Source: Anthonomus grandis grandis (taxonomy: Eukaryota > Arthropoda > Insecta > Coleoptera > Curculionidae). Taken from it: a stretch of 64,000 nt of DNA. The notes beneath the pieces were generated by a model. The model had not been told where the DNA came from. It saw only the letters and a list, made by a program, of their open reading frames with translations, and did not search any database. This document shows, piece by piece, positions 33,493 through 44,198 of the stretch (position 1 is the stretch's first letter; each line of letters begins with the position of its first letter). Where the stretch lies: assembly GCF_022605725.1 (NCBI RefSeq), contig NC_065560.1, positions 22,001,052-22,065,051 of the forward strand. The letters run 5' to 3'. A program made the position numbers and the translations under genes.

Positions 33493-34593
33493 CGTAGCCG
33501 ATCGATAGTTCTAGCCTGGACACTTATCCCTGCTTCCATCGATACCTCACAACAGAAGCCGAAATCATGCGAGGCGACGACCGCATCGTGATGGCAAAAA
33601 TTCCGCGCTGGGGCACATATTTTGCGTTGATTCGAAATAATATTTTACTGCAGTTATTATTGTAATTTATAGTAAGATTACGCATTTAAAATTTTAAACT
33701 ACCAAACTATTTTGATACTCGCTTTGAGTTTTAAAAAGAATAAAAATTCGGTATTTAAATTAGGTGGGTAAATTAACAATTTAATTTTTAACTTACATTT
33801 TACAATCTTAGTTTTATTTAGACTAATGCCTACCTCTTGCTGCATTCCTGGGTGCAAAAGCAATAATAAAGATACCGAGAGAGTTACCATTTTTCGTTTT
33901 CCCAATGACCCGGATCAAAAAAAAAGATGGTTAGAATGCATTGAAAGAGACGACGTAGTGATAAAAGAATCATCAAGGATCTGCATAAAACATTTTTCTG
34001 AACGTTTCATTATTCGTGAAGATCTAGTGGCTAGGAAGGATGGCACAATTTTAAAGGTTTCTCGAAAAAGAGTAAAGCTGTCAGAAGATGCCTGCCCTAC
34101 AATATTTGAGAATCAGCCATTCACAACCCATACCCCTACAAAAAAACAATCACGGGTCTTACAAGAGTTAGAACTTGAGCCACAAATGATAAATCAAGAA
34201 AATAAGGAACAAAATTTGTTTTTTTTTCAATAATCTTCAAAACCACATAAAGTATATATATATTTTTTTTATATGGCATATTCTTTTATAAGTAAATAAT
34301 GTGCAACTTTGGGGTAAATTATCCATTTTCGTATTTTGAGGGTAGACGAATGTGAAACACCGTTTAGGTATATTTTTTCAGTAAAATAAATAATAATAAA
34401 TATTTAAAACATTTATCATATACCCAAAAATACGTAATAATAAAAAAAATATATTATCTTGTAAAATGTAAAATATTAGGTCCCGCAGTATCTCCACTTA
34501 GTCGTTCCACTGTACGGCGTGCGCCACCAAATCTCGGCTTCAATTTTGACGCCACGAAACCAGTGTCACGGCTAGAACTATCGATCGGCTACG
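33493..34593 (+). mobile_element. P-type element (non-autonomous) in the Dbp5 intron
   Basis: Inverted ends of 24 bp (33493-33516, starting CGTAGCCGATCGATAG, and its exact inverted copy at 34570-34593) are flanked by the perfect 8-bp repeat gttttaat at 33485-33492 and 34594-34601. An 8-bp duplication plus a THAP-domain protein is the signature of the P superfamily. The element is only 1101 bp and keeps just the DNA-binding domain of the transposase. The sequence outside reads through from gattga to gtattagacc, so the insertion is clean. Confidence 0.9.
33826..34233 (+). CDS. Stand-alone THAP-domain protein, 135 aa
   Basis: The ATG at 33826 gives MPTSCCIPGCKSNNKD, then FRFPNDPDQKKRWLECIERD, SSRICIKHFSERF and ACPTIFENQP. 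These supply the C2CH zinc ligands (CxxxC and CxxH), the invariant Trp, the Phe-Pro pairs and the closing AVPTIF-like motif of a THAP domain. A Ser/Thr- and Glu-rich tail of about 50 residues follows and ends LFFFQ. The catalytic part of a P transposase is absent. In P elements this domain binds the transposon ends, so the product, if made, might compete with active transposase. The frame is fully open. A short cellular THAP gene is an alternative, but the flanking inverted ends argue for the transposon. Confidence 0.88.
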   Translation: MPTSCCIPGCKSNNKDTERVTIFRFPNDPDQKKRWLECIERDDVVIKESSRICIKHFSERFIIREDLVARKDGTILKVSRKRVKLSEDACPTIFENQPFTTHTPTKKQSRVLQELELEPQMINQENKEQNLFFFQ

Positions 34594-34913
34594 GTTTTAA
34601 TGTATTAGACCTAATAGATAGAGAGTAGACAGAGAACGACTGCATCGGTAACCTCCCACCGATAGCGACGCCGATTCTCCGTACCGCTCGCAATGTGATT
34701 TCGGCTTGCTCGCAGTGATGTTTAGCAAGCGCTTGGAGATGTGTAGGTCAGCCTCGAATCAAGTATTTTAAATTTATGTTGTTTTTTAACCTGCTCATAA
34801 TCGCAAGTCAAAAAAACAACTTTAATATGCTCAAATCTTAAAAACCTTTGGTGAAAACTAAATACAATATTCTAAAATAAAATGAAAAATAACTCTTAAA
34901 CAAAATAATAATT

Positions 34914-36007
34914 CTAATTAAATGCATTATTTAATAAGGTGTTCAAATACACCTCCTTGTTGGGCTTCACAGTATCCCAACCTGTCGTAAAATTCTCTAC
35001 GTACAACACTTCAGGTGTAATGGATCTAGAAATATAAATAATTCTAAGTCGCAATTCGTCCAAATTAACGGCTCTTTCATGTCGGTGTTGGTAAAGAATT
35101 TTCGTCAAACAGCCCCATAGGAAGTAGTCGCAAGGCGTCAGATCTGGAGATCGCAGTGGCTATGGTATGGTACCTCTTGTGGAAATAAGCCGTTCAGGAA
35201 AAGTGTTTGTTAAATAGCCCTGCACTTGTCTAGCGTTGTGAGCGGAACATCCGTCTTGTTGAAACCAAGTTTCCTCAAAATTAACATCCAAGTTTCGTAC
35301 AGCGGGTATAATATTTTGTTGCAATAAAAGTAAATATCTCTCAGAGTTTAAGGTACCATCAATAAAAAAAGGCCTTACAATGTGATTGGCTAAAATACCA
35401 TCCCAAACCTTTACCTTTTGCGGGTATTGAGTTCGTAATGGTACATTCAAATGTAGATTTTCCCGAGACCAATATCTCACGACTGAAGAATTATGTCGAC
35501 CTAGAAGAGAAAAAGATGACTCGTCTGTAAATAAAATATTACTTGTGAAGTCGTCATTTTGATCAATTTTTTCTCTTAAGGTTCACAAAACTCCAAGCGT
35601 TTTATTTGATCTTCTGGAAAAATTTCTTGAGTGTTTTTAATTTTATAGGCTTTGTACTTATTTCTTTTCAAAATATCACGCACTGTACGACTTGGAATAT
35701 CAAGTTATTCAAAAATTTGGGAGCTAGAACAAGGTTCACTTACTTCCACAAAAGCACACACCTTGACCTCCTTTTCAATCCTAGCGTCAGGTGTTCGACG
35801 AGGTTCCTGATCGCCACTAGAACATTTTGGTCACCGATTTACACATCCCGACTGCTCAAACTTATGCCAGATATTATAAATTGTTTTAGCAGTAGGGACT
35901 TGCTGATCAGGATATGCAAATATTAAACGGCCGACAACTTTTTCTGCACTATCCGCATGACAATACCATTTAATGATATTAATCTTTTGATCAATAGTGA
36001 AAACCAT
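34914..36007 (-). pseudogene. Mariner-like transposase remnant in the Dbp5 intron
   Basis: The start MVFTIDQKINIIKWYCHADS at 36007 is followed by a helix-turn-helix (VPTAKTIYNIWHKFEQSG). A stop is met near 35830, then shifts. The core is recognisable: ILFTDESSFSLLGRHN (first Asp), RYWSRENLH, FQQDGCSAHNARQV (second Asp) and PLRSPDLTPCDYFLW (third Asp). The spacing between the second and third Asp is 36 by my count, as in the intact gene at 14543-15631, but the residues differ widely. Several stops disable it. Its inverted ends were not identified. Confidence 0.85.
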
Positions 36008-36288
36008 TTTTATTTTATTACTGTATCCGTCTTCGTACCAAAGGTTAAAATAAATTGTAAACATGATCGGAACTTTAACCGGACTGATAAGCGCAACGAC
36101 TACGCGATAGCCGCCCACGGTGGAGCCAAGTTTGTTCTCGCTCTACTTGGTCTCCTTCTTACACATTACGCAAAAATCATATTCGAAATTTTCAACCGCC
36201 GAACGCGTATAAAGAATTTTACTTGATGGTAAAACTGTTTTGTGATATTTTATTCTGTAACCCCTAATTAGCGAAAATATTTTCCCAG

Positions 36289-36542
36289 GTATCGACGTAG
36301 AACAAGTTACCATAGTTGTTAACTTTGACTTACCAGTTGATCTTCAGGGAGAGGCAGATTGTGAGACGTACCTACATAGGATCGGTCGTACCGGCAGGTT
36401 TGGTAAGAAGGGAATCGCCATTAATCTGGTGGATTCGGAAAATTCGATGAGGATTTGCAAGGATATCGAAAAACACTTTGGCAAAAAGATACAATATCTC
36501 AACGCTGATGACTGCGATGAAATCGAGAAAATTGGACAGTGA
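36289..36542 (+). CDS. Dbp5: Dbp5/DDX19 DEAD-box RNA helicase, last coding exon
   Basis: Starts after a ttttcccag acceptor, completes the split Gly codon of the exon at 33124-33286 and reads IDVEQVTIVVNFDLPVD. QGEADCETYLHRIGRTGRFG follows, which is motif VI with the arginine finger. GIAINLVDSENSMRICKDIE and the conserved tail DDCDEIEKIGQ end at the TGA 36540-36542. The ETYLHRIGRTGRFG and DEIEKI endings are typical of Dbp5/DDX19. The frame is intact and the exon is of normal length for the C-terminus, so the gene is very likely functional. Confidence 0.97.
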
Positions 36543-36631
36543 CCGTTTAATTAGCCATAGTATGCTTGTTATTTTTATATATGGATTTATGGTACTGCAA
36601 GGTTTATATAGAAAAATCATCATACTTTAAG

Positions 36632-36637
36632 AATAAA
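36632..36637 (+). terminator. Polyadenylation signal of Dbp5
   Basis: AATAAA about 90 bases after the Dbp5 stop codon, the first such signal downstream on this strand. Confidence 0.7.
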
Positions 36638-36703
36638 CTATTAATTGGAAATTGAGATTTTTTTGTTATAGTTGCAACCATATTAATATTGTTTGATAAT
36701 ATG

Positions 36704-36772
36704 CAGTGAAAGTCGCTTATAGCGACGGTGAAGGGACCACGAAAATTACGTCACTATATCTGACCTTCGTTA
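36704..36772. repeat. Pogo/Tigger-type terminus-like sequence
   Basis: The sequence cagtgaaagtcgcttatagc, followed by gacggtgaagggacc, resembles the CAGTnnAAnnCGC...AGCGACC termini of pogo/Tigger elements. No matching inverted copy was found. The Tigger transposase remnant at 40812-41800 lies 4 kb away and may or may not be related. Confidence 0.4.
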
Positions 36773-36989
36773 TTTACGACCTGTTTTTTTTTCTAGCAAA
36801 TTAATAAAAGATAGACTTTACGATAGCCAGAAGAAATAAAATTCGCTATCCAATTTGTTTAAAACAATTTAATAATCACTAATTTACAAATTCACAACAT
36901 TTAACAGATACATATACATATGTATGTAGTAGCTACACCTTCTCCAGTTTTAAGACTTATAGATGAATTCAATTTTTTTCTCTAAATTA

Positions 36990-38045
36990 TTAACATAGTT
37001 TACCAATATTTCGTCCGATGAATAGTTATACAAAACAAACTTTTTAATAGTATTAGTGGCTTGAAGAGCTTCTGCTGCAAATGGAGGTTGAAATTCTTAT
37101 CGCTTTTACAAAAATTGTTCAAAATTGTTTCCATTTGTTGTTTTTTTTTTTGTGACGGATTGCCTTGACTCTTTACAAAGTTCAAAAATAAAACTCTGGT
37201 ATCCACGAATTAAGTCACAAGAATTTTCAATTCGCTTTTGAAGTTCTTCCGGAGTATTTACTGGTTTATCATAATATAACTCATTCAAATAGCCTCACAG
37301 AAAAAAATCACAAGGCGTTAAATCTGGGAAGCGAGGAGGCCAAGAAATGGGTCCATTGCGTCCTCTCTATTTGAAAACTCATTATCTAGACTTTCATGAG
37401 CTTCTCGTCAAAAATGTGTAGGAACCACATATTCTGTATCACATTTAAAGCAATATCTTCGAAAGTCGATATGAAGAAAAATAGGGTCCAATAAGCATGC
37501 CATTCACCACGTCAGCTCAAACATTTAATGAAAATTAGATAAATTAGCACTTTTTACAACGTGCGGATTTCCTACTGCCTAAACATGATTGTTGTGAAAA
37601 TTTTGCACTCCATCTCGTGTAAATGTGGTCTCGTCTGTACACAAAATTAATTTCGTAAAATCTTAATTTTTGCCGAATTGTTCTAAAAGCCACTAGCAAA
37701 ATACAACTCTTCTAGGATAGTCTTCAGGCTGTAATGCTTGTATCTGTTGATATTGATAAGGAGAATATTGTTTTTGTCGTATTGCCTTCCATATTTTACT
37801 AGGAGAAACTTTAACTTGAGCTGTTATGGCTCTAGTACTCATTGCTGGGTCTTTTTCGACCATTTCTAAAATGTCTTCCTCAGCTTGTGACATTGACCAG
37901 GATGAGCAGCTCTTCCAGCGTGGCCTCCTTGTCCCTTCCTCCTCTTTCTTTTAAATATCCTGTGTCATGAAGTTTACTATGTACTATGGAATTAATAATA
38001 AGTACTAGGTCCGCTAGTTCATTGTTTTCGTAAACATGGGCCATT
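36990..38045 (-). pseudogene. Second mariner-like transposase remnant
   Basis: On the - strand the start MAHVYENNELADLVLI at 38045 matches the N-terminal opening of mariner-type transposases. RLHDTGYL-type sequence (KLHDTGYLKERGG) and MSTRAITAQVKVSPSKIWKA, a helix-turn-helix, follow. YSPYQYQQIQALQPEDYPRR comes next, then ILCTDETTFTRDGVQ with the first Asp. The block with the second Asp is lost or scrambled near 37400. MDPFLGLLASQI is the damaged third-Asp block, and NELYYDKPVNTPEELQKRI the C-terminus. Many stops and shifts are present. Its family differs from those at 14543 and 34914. Confidence 0.8.
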
Positions 38046-38309
38046 TTTCCGCACATAATTATCATAGAAATGAAATACGCATTATTAAAAGCAGAGAAAA
38101 ACAAACCACCGAGAAGGGACAAAGCCGGGACCGATTTTTCTTGCGCATGTGCGAGCTTATTTGGTATACCTGTCTTATTGCCGGTCCCCTGCCAGCCGTC
38201 GGTTAGTCCGGTAATATTCGACGCCTACTTTAGTCTAGTCAAGTGTTGCCTGTTTATTTTTTGTGTGTGTTGTCATTGTGCTCTTTATTTTATTAAAAAC
38301 TTTTATAAT

Positions 38310-39128
38310 ATGCCTTATACCTGTGCTTTTCGTGGATGTCATTCAAAGACAGGGTGTGGTGTTTCTTTCTTTGCTTTTCCGCAGGAAGAAGATCGGTAAG
38401 TTCAACTTTTCTTTTAATTGTTTCCACTTAAAATAAGTTGTTTCTTTTTTTGTTTTTCGTAATTACAGTAATTAGAGTTATTTATCTATGCAGTAATTAA
38501 AAAAAAAAAACATAAATTTAGCTTTTGAATTAAACGTGTAATTTTATGACTTTCAGTGCCAAGTTATGGCTGGCAGCTTGCTATAGAATAGACTTGTTTT
38601 CGATACCTAGAGAACGTGAAACTCTGTGAGTACCATTTTGATGAGAAGTTTTATAGTGCAGGGCCCTCAAGAAAGCGTTTGTTACCTAACGCGTTACCAA
38701 CATTATTTCCTAATCCCACAAAAAGGACTTGGTGAACAGCTTGAGGATGGACCGCCAAAAAAAGTCTCAAAGGAAAAGGACATAAAAATTCTGTCAGGTT
38801 AGCTTTTGATGGGTTAACTTACTATAATTTTTACCTACTAACTAATATTAATGTTATGCTTGAAACCCTATTTTGCACATAAAAATATATTTTTTATCTA
38901 TTATATTTCTTCTTTTTAGATATTTTAATACAGCCTGCAATTATGAAACCAGCAACGTTGGCCGAGCAAAGTATTGCCGAAAAAAATTCTCCTTATGACA
39001 GAACTAAGACGTTTAATTTAATTATTGCCAATGTATTTTTGTGTTTCATTATACGATGGGCCAATATTATTTCCTCAAAAAATAAAAGTTTGTGTAGAAG
39101 ATTTTGTGTTTTCCATTATTTATCCTAA
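38310..39128 (+). pseudogene. Multi-exon THAP-domain gene, frameshifted
   Basis: Exon 1 (38310-38395) reads MPYTCAFRGCHSKTGCG then VSFFAFPQEED and ends at a perfect GTAAGT donor. Exon 2 starts at 38557 after ctttcag in matching phase with AKLWLAACYRIDLF. A one-base shift near 38610 then gives VKLCEYHFDEKFYSAGPSRK and LPNALPTLFPNP. Together these form a C2CH THAP domain with its closing P-T-LF motif. The exon may end at 38797. A third exon-like stretch begins at 38920 (ILIQPAIMKPATLAEQ). The shift and a TGA near 38732 suggest a pseudogene, but a sequencing error could also explain one shift. The GC-richer leader at 38105-38309 could be its 5' end. It may be another P-type or cellular THAP gene; no inverted ends were seen. 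Confidence 0.6.
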
Positions 39129-39150
39129 ATGGTAATTTTTATAGTTGGCA

Positions 39151-39418
39151 CTATACCGGGTGACACAGGAAAAAGGGAACACGCAATAACTTTTTTATTT
39201 TTCAAGATAAACAAATGAAATTTGGTATGTCAATAGAATGGTTATAAAGGCATATTTTGACGTATTCAATTGTTTTTGATCACTTCCGGTTGAACCGGAA
39301 ATGACACGAACTTTCTTATTTTAAATGGGACACCCAGTATATTTTTTCATACATTTGTTTATCTTGAAAAATAAAAAAGTTGTTGCGTGTTCCCTTTTTC
39401 CTGTGTCACCCGGTATAG
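39151..39418. mobile_element. MITE with 67-bp inverted repeats
   Basis: Arms 39151-39217 and 39352-39418 are inverted copies that begin ctataccgggtgacacagg. Only isolated mismatches are seen. The 268-bp unit has no coding frame. Its interior holds a small palindrome (ccggttgaaccgg near 39286) and gggacaccc, a mariner-like block. Outer TA dinucleotides suit a Tc1/mariner-type MITE. Confidence 0.9.
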
Positions 39419-39898
39419 TTTAGGTATACCTATAACTTAACTATACCAACAGTAAAATAATGTAATAGTTTTGATTTCAAATTCCCAATAAAATTTTTAA
39501 TCTATTAATTGTCGTATTTTTCTCCGTGTACGGAACTATCGTTCAAGGGCACCAAAATTGGACCCCAGAAAATCAACGGTAAATGCGGGTTTTGTCGCTT
39601 CTCGGTGGTTTGTTTTTCTATGATTAAAAGACTGATACAACTGATCGAACCAAAGATTCGTACTGAAAACTATATAATTACACAAATTTGATGAACGGTA
39701 AGAGCAGTAAAAAATAAACGGTAACAATTTACACGACATTCGCCGAGAATATCAAAAAATTTCTTTATTAACATTTTTTTTTCAAATTTTTAATACATAT
39801 TTTATTATGGAACTTTTATATCGGTGTTTTTGTTTGAATCAACCCTCGTTGACGAGCCCTATAAATAGTTAAAATAAATGATTCAACTTTGAAAATAC

Positions 39899-40440
39899 CC
39901 TGTATACTGCAAAAGGATATTGACAGGTTATGGGATTGGAGTGTAAAGAATAATCTTACTTTAAATATCAATAAATGCTTTTTTATTAGTTTTTTAAAGG
40001 TAATAAAACCTGCAAATTAATCAAACCAGATGTATTTAAAGCAATTTATTTTTAAAAGCTTAGCAGAGCGCTGTTTTTCTGCTGAGTTTTTCATGGTGGA
40101 AACACATTTGATAGTATCAAAATTATTCTAAGGAATGATAGTACATTTAAAAACACTTAAGACTATACAGAACACTAAACGGGACGAACAGTCTTTAAAA
40201 AAGAGGGCATGTTAGCACAGTCTAACAAAGTTGAAATCTATATACTTTGATGTTAGGGTCTTTCGTGTTTTGTTTACATTTTATTGTAGTTCTTGAAAGA
40301 ATATCATATATATTATCCTTCGAACAACACAGACACTTCCCTCTTCTAATAAAACATACAGCTTAAACTATCTCATGAATGATTTTAACGTAAACATTAT
40401 CATAATAATTTTATCGAGAATGTTCAGAATAAGTTTCCTA
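39899..40440 (+). pseudogene. LINE reverse transcriptase thumb fragment
   Basis: The + strand reads LQKDIDRLWDWSVKNNLTLN then INKCFFISF, the block that follows the YADD motif in LINE reverse transcriptases. Weaker similarity continues (VHLKTLKTIQNT, YFDVRVFRVLF, SLNYLMNDFN) with stops and shifts. Only the 3' end of a LINE is present. The clade cannot be judged. Confidence 0.6.
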
Positions 40441-40811
40441 GGTATTGTGGTTACAAAATGGGAATTCCTATGCTACAAATATAGACAAAAAAGTAAGAAT
40501 ATTTATTTTTAAGAATATAATTTTGAATAGATTAAATCTAACACGTTATAACAGACGCATTTAGTTAGCATTTATATTTATTTATAAATTATTAATAGCT
40601 TTATTCAATGTTTATTTATTTATTTATGCAATCTACAGACACAAAGTCCATTAAATAATTACAATTGGTCCTTAATGACTAATAAGCACAGTAAGTAAGC
40701 ACTACATATTACAAAATTTAAAAAAAAAATAGATTCTTTTCCCCCCAGATAACACATTAGGTAACTTAAAAAAAAAACTAAAAAGAAAAAAAAACATAAA
40801 AATATTCTACA
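40441..40811. other. AT-rich tract with no gene
   Basis: Nothing is recognised here apart from A-runs near 40720-40800. The right part may be the 3' flank of the Tigger-like element that starts at 40812. Confidence 0.4.
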
Positions 40812-41800
40812 TTAGATATATTTTTCCCCTTCTGAACCCTCATCTTCGCTTTCCTCTTTGTCCCGAGAGAAGAATAAGATGTCGTCTATAATTTGTCCTT
40901 CATTTAGATTGTCGCATACTTCCAAACTATTTTCTGCGTGTAAGAACTCGGTCCATTGATCATCTGACAATGCAGCAGACTTTTTTATTACAGCCAGCGG
41001 AACCTCATCTTCCTCTTCAAAATTAACATTAATTAATTTAGCCAGTGGAATGTCATCTTCATCAAAGCTATCATTTCTAACATCCTCACTTTCTACGAAG
41101 CCTCCTTGTCTAAAACAGTTGGCAATTGTTTTTGATGAAACTCTATCCCATGCTTTAGCGATCATTGATACTGCATTTAAAAGGTTAATACAACACTCTT
41201 TGCCTTGTTCAGCATTTTCTGTGATTTTCATTAAGTGAAACTTTTTAAAATGCACTTTTAATGATCGAATAATCCCTTGGTCGATTGGCTGCAGAACAGA
41301 GGTATAGTGCTTGCTGGCAAAAACTCGAGTTTTATGTTTTTTAAATTATCAACTTTCGGATGAGCGGGACAGTTGTCTACTAAAAGTAAAATTTTTTTCT
41401 TGGTATTCACCAACTTTACATCCCATTCACGAAGAATACTGACAAATAAATCAGAAGTCATCCAGACCTTTTTGTTGGACTTGTACATGACAGGTAATGT
41501 CTTGATATGTATGAAACATCGTGGATTTCTCGACTTGCCGATCAGAATAAGTTTAGGTTTATCCGATCCTGTCATATTGGTAAGAACTAAGACTGTAATT
41601 CATTCCTTTGATAATTTTCCGCCGATACAAGTTTCACCCTTGAATTTTAATGTCTTATCTGGGGTCAGTTTATGAAAAAGTCCTGTCTCGTCGGCATTAT
41701 ATTGAAGAAAACCACCTATTTGTAAATTATAGGCGTAGTATTTTCTATTCGTTTGGATTTGGGATTCAGCATGTCGCGTCGTCTTTTGTCGAAAATCTTT
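40812..41800 (-). pseudogene. Tigger/pogo-like transposase, C-terminal half
   Basis: DDE_1-type transposase on the - strand. From about 41790 it reads YNADETGLFHKLTPDKTLKF with the first catalytic Asp. GETCIGGKLSKE is followed by an in-frame stop, then ITVLVLTNMTGSDKPKLILI and GKSRNPRCFIHIKTLPVMY. LLLVDNCPAHPKVDNLKNI has the second Asp. A one-base shift near 41310 precedes YTSVLQPIDQGIIRSLKVHF with the third Asp. The long acidic tail (ESEDEGSEGEKYI) ends at 40812. The N-terminal DNA-binding half (CENP-B-type) is missing. All three catalytic residues remain, but the stop and the shift disable it. Confidence 0.88.
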
Positions 41801-42631
41801 TTTAATTTTTTTGATTGTATAACGACAGCCCTATTCATGACCGAGGGTTGTTTGTGTTAGCATTTCTGGGCGTTGCTTTCCGGAGATGTTTCGGTCGCAT
41901 GGTGAGGGAACGGCTGAAAGTAAAACCCAGCCATCGAGGGTATTACTTTAAGAGCGCGCTCCACCACGTGATCAAATCAGTTTTGAAGCCCGGTGATATT
42001 TTTGAGTCGGGCGCGGGTTTTACGGGCAGTTGCAACGTCGCCGCTGTTTTTATGCATTCATCGTGCGGCAGCACATCGAATCTCGGTTTCTGCGGACGTT
42101 AGTCAACTGGACTTAATTTTTATTGTGTTTTATTTACTATTTTGATTTTTTTTGAAATAATCACTCTCTAAGGTATATATTATATACGTATTTACTTAAA
42201 ATTTACGCTGTGAATATTTTAAGATATTAGTAAGAAATTCCGCGTAAAACAAGTACGAATATACAAGTACCTACGCGAAAAAAATAATTTGAAATTGATT
42301 AAATAAATATGAATTTTTGACATAAATTATTAGAAGCAGCTATTTAAAAACCGTCTAGTAAAAATAATAATTAGGTTCTTTTCTAGGTTTAGTGGAAATA
42401 ATAATTCGGCAATTCGAAGATCGGAATTTATTGACTCAAAAATTAGTTTTACGATCGAGATAAATTTTAGAATAATAATACGAAAAACAATAATTAGAAT
42501 AATTTAAAATTGCGTTTAGATTACAGTATAATAATATAGGCAGTAAATAAAATAGGGTCGAAAGAGTCGAAAATAGAGAAATAAAAGCACAATTCATTTT
42601 TTTACAAATATTTATTTAATAAAGTCATTTA
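41801..42631. other. Noncoding tract with a GC-rich block
   Basis: No gene is supported. At 41850-42100 the sequence is notably richer in G, C and CpG than its surroundings (cggagatgtttcggtcgcatgg; gagtcgggcgcgggttttac). It holds a 95-codon frame on the + strand without a known domain. It could be a promoter-like leader of an element or host exon. The rest is AT-rich. Confidence 0.4.
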
Positions 42632-44198
42632 TTAGGACGGACCGATCAAAGATTTCTTGGTGACTATTTTATCACGAATCGGTAATCCTTTTGGATGCAA
42701 AGGATCAACAAGTTCTGGCAAAATAGAGTTTTCGTAAAACAGTTTTAATTTGGGTAACATTTTTTCGTTCCAGAATTCTGCATTGTACAAAATGTAAAAA
42801 TAAAAATAAATAAAGAGCATTCTTTGGTTAATACTATAATTTTAATGTAAAATTATAGTATTTAACAAATTACCTAATTGTTTTTATTAAAGCTTTACTG
42901 AAGCTAAACTCAAAGTTACGGGAAATTACCTTTTCGACCAATATTCCATAGGGACTCCACACAACAAAATAGCACAGTTCTTTATTAGTTAATGCTAGTT
43001 GGCCCTGGATTTGATAATAGTAGTTATAATTTCGGTTTAGATGTAACTGATTTTGAATAAGATGAGCAAATTTAATTTTTTTCTCCTCAATACCTTGTGT
43101 TGAACTAATTTTGGAAATTATTTAAGGGCATTTTATTTCAACTAGAGCATTTTCGTTTTTTATAAACCCATCAGGGCTGGCTCCTAAATAATAATGTTCT
43201 TTTCCTACATAAAAACCACACTGAGACACTTTGACCCGGAATTTAGCCTCAAATTCTGCAATGGCATGAGCTTCGCTCTCGTTTCCATATCGTGTAGCTT
43301 TATTTCCATGAAAATTTCCATATAATAGGTTTTTTATGGTATTAATCCGTGATGTTTGAGGGCGCATTTTACAAATGCTACCAAAATTCGAAAAAGTTAT
43401 CCGCAGAGATCGTTCTTGTAGAGTCCATAAAATGAGAGAATATGCCGGTGACGTAAAATGCGCACAAACTTAAATTTAAACCAAAAAAAGGGGAGGCCCC
43501 ATATTTCCCTGATTAGGTTTACTTGACCGTGAATACATGCATCTCTCTCTTTCACATCTGCTAGAATTCTACGCTTCTACGCTTAACGATAGCCAGCTTA
43601 GATGCGCGAAGTCTGACGTCACCGGCATATTCTCTCATTTTATGGACTCTACCCACTTCGGGTTAGCTGATTGTCCAATTGTATTTTTTTCTATTTGTTG
43701 AACTTCTTCCGGGGTTTTTTTTAGTTTTTCAAGAAAGGCCTTAGCTTTGCTTACATAAACATCACTATCAATTTTCAATGGAATATAGTTAGCATAAGGC
43801 CCATAATCCATATCTGGAACTGCATCACTTTTCTTTTTTACCGTTTTTTTAATGAATAGCTTTCTTCTCGTTTTATATTGCTCCAATCGTTTTTTACATT
43901 TTAGTGAATATTTCTTATTGAAGTGCGTTGGACTTTTACCACTAGCGGTTTTACTTATAATCCTATAGTAATCGCCTTTGGCACTCACTGATAAAGCTGC
44001 TGCCTTGCATCTAGTTTCATAAGAGCCTCTTAGTGAATAATTCACTCGCTTCCCTCCGACAAACTTACAAACAATACTATTATAGTGTTCTGCTAGGTTG
44101 TTGTCCATATTAAATATGAGACTGCTAGCATTGTCAATTAGCCTCTGAAGTGCAATAAATTTGACTGCTATTTTGCTAAGCTTCTTATTACCCTCCAT
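42632..44198 (-). pseudogene. YqaJ-type exonuclease-like gene, split by a MITE
   Basis: A YqaJ domain is a PD-(D/E)XK nuclease related to lambda exonuclease. Insects carry many such genes, often thought to be mobile-element derived. The frame from 44198 reads NMDNNLAEHYNSIVCKF and GKRVNYSLRGSYETRCKAAA, and continues to ANPKWV, where the MITE at 43421-43649 lies. Removing it gives ANPKWVQERSLRITFSNFG in the same frame. Next come KMRPQTSRINTIKNLLYGN, ATRYGNESEAHAIAEFE, HYYLGASPDGFI (Asp) and ALVEIKCP (Glu-x-Lys). An in-frame TAA follows at once, then YYYQIQGQLALTNKELCYFV continues the fold. A GTAATT donor at 42929 and a tgcag acceptor before 42777 bound an intron. The last exon reads FWNEKMLPKLKLFYEN. 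The junction phase is off by one, so the copy is decayed. Confidence 0.8.
43421..43649. mobile_element. MITE in the YqaJ-like coding exon
   Basis: A 229-bp unit with inverted ends of about 34 bp (gagtccataaaatgagagaa ... reversed at the right) flanked by TA on both sides (43419-43420 and 43650-43651). No coding capacity. The TA duplication suggests mobilisation by a Tc1/mariner-type transposase. Its removal with one TA restores the open frame of the host gene. Confidence 0.92.

Larger units (their letters stand above)
33287..36288 (+). other. Last intron of the Dbp5 gene, filled with transposons
   Basis: The donor is GTATTA at 33287 and the acceptor ttttcccag ends at 36288, giving about 3.0 kb. 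It holds a Penelope-like terminal remnant, a P-type element inserted into that remnant, and a mariner-like transposase remnant in antisense. Between them and the exons only AT-rich sequence is seen. Confidence 0.9.
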
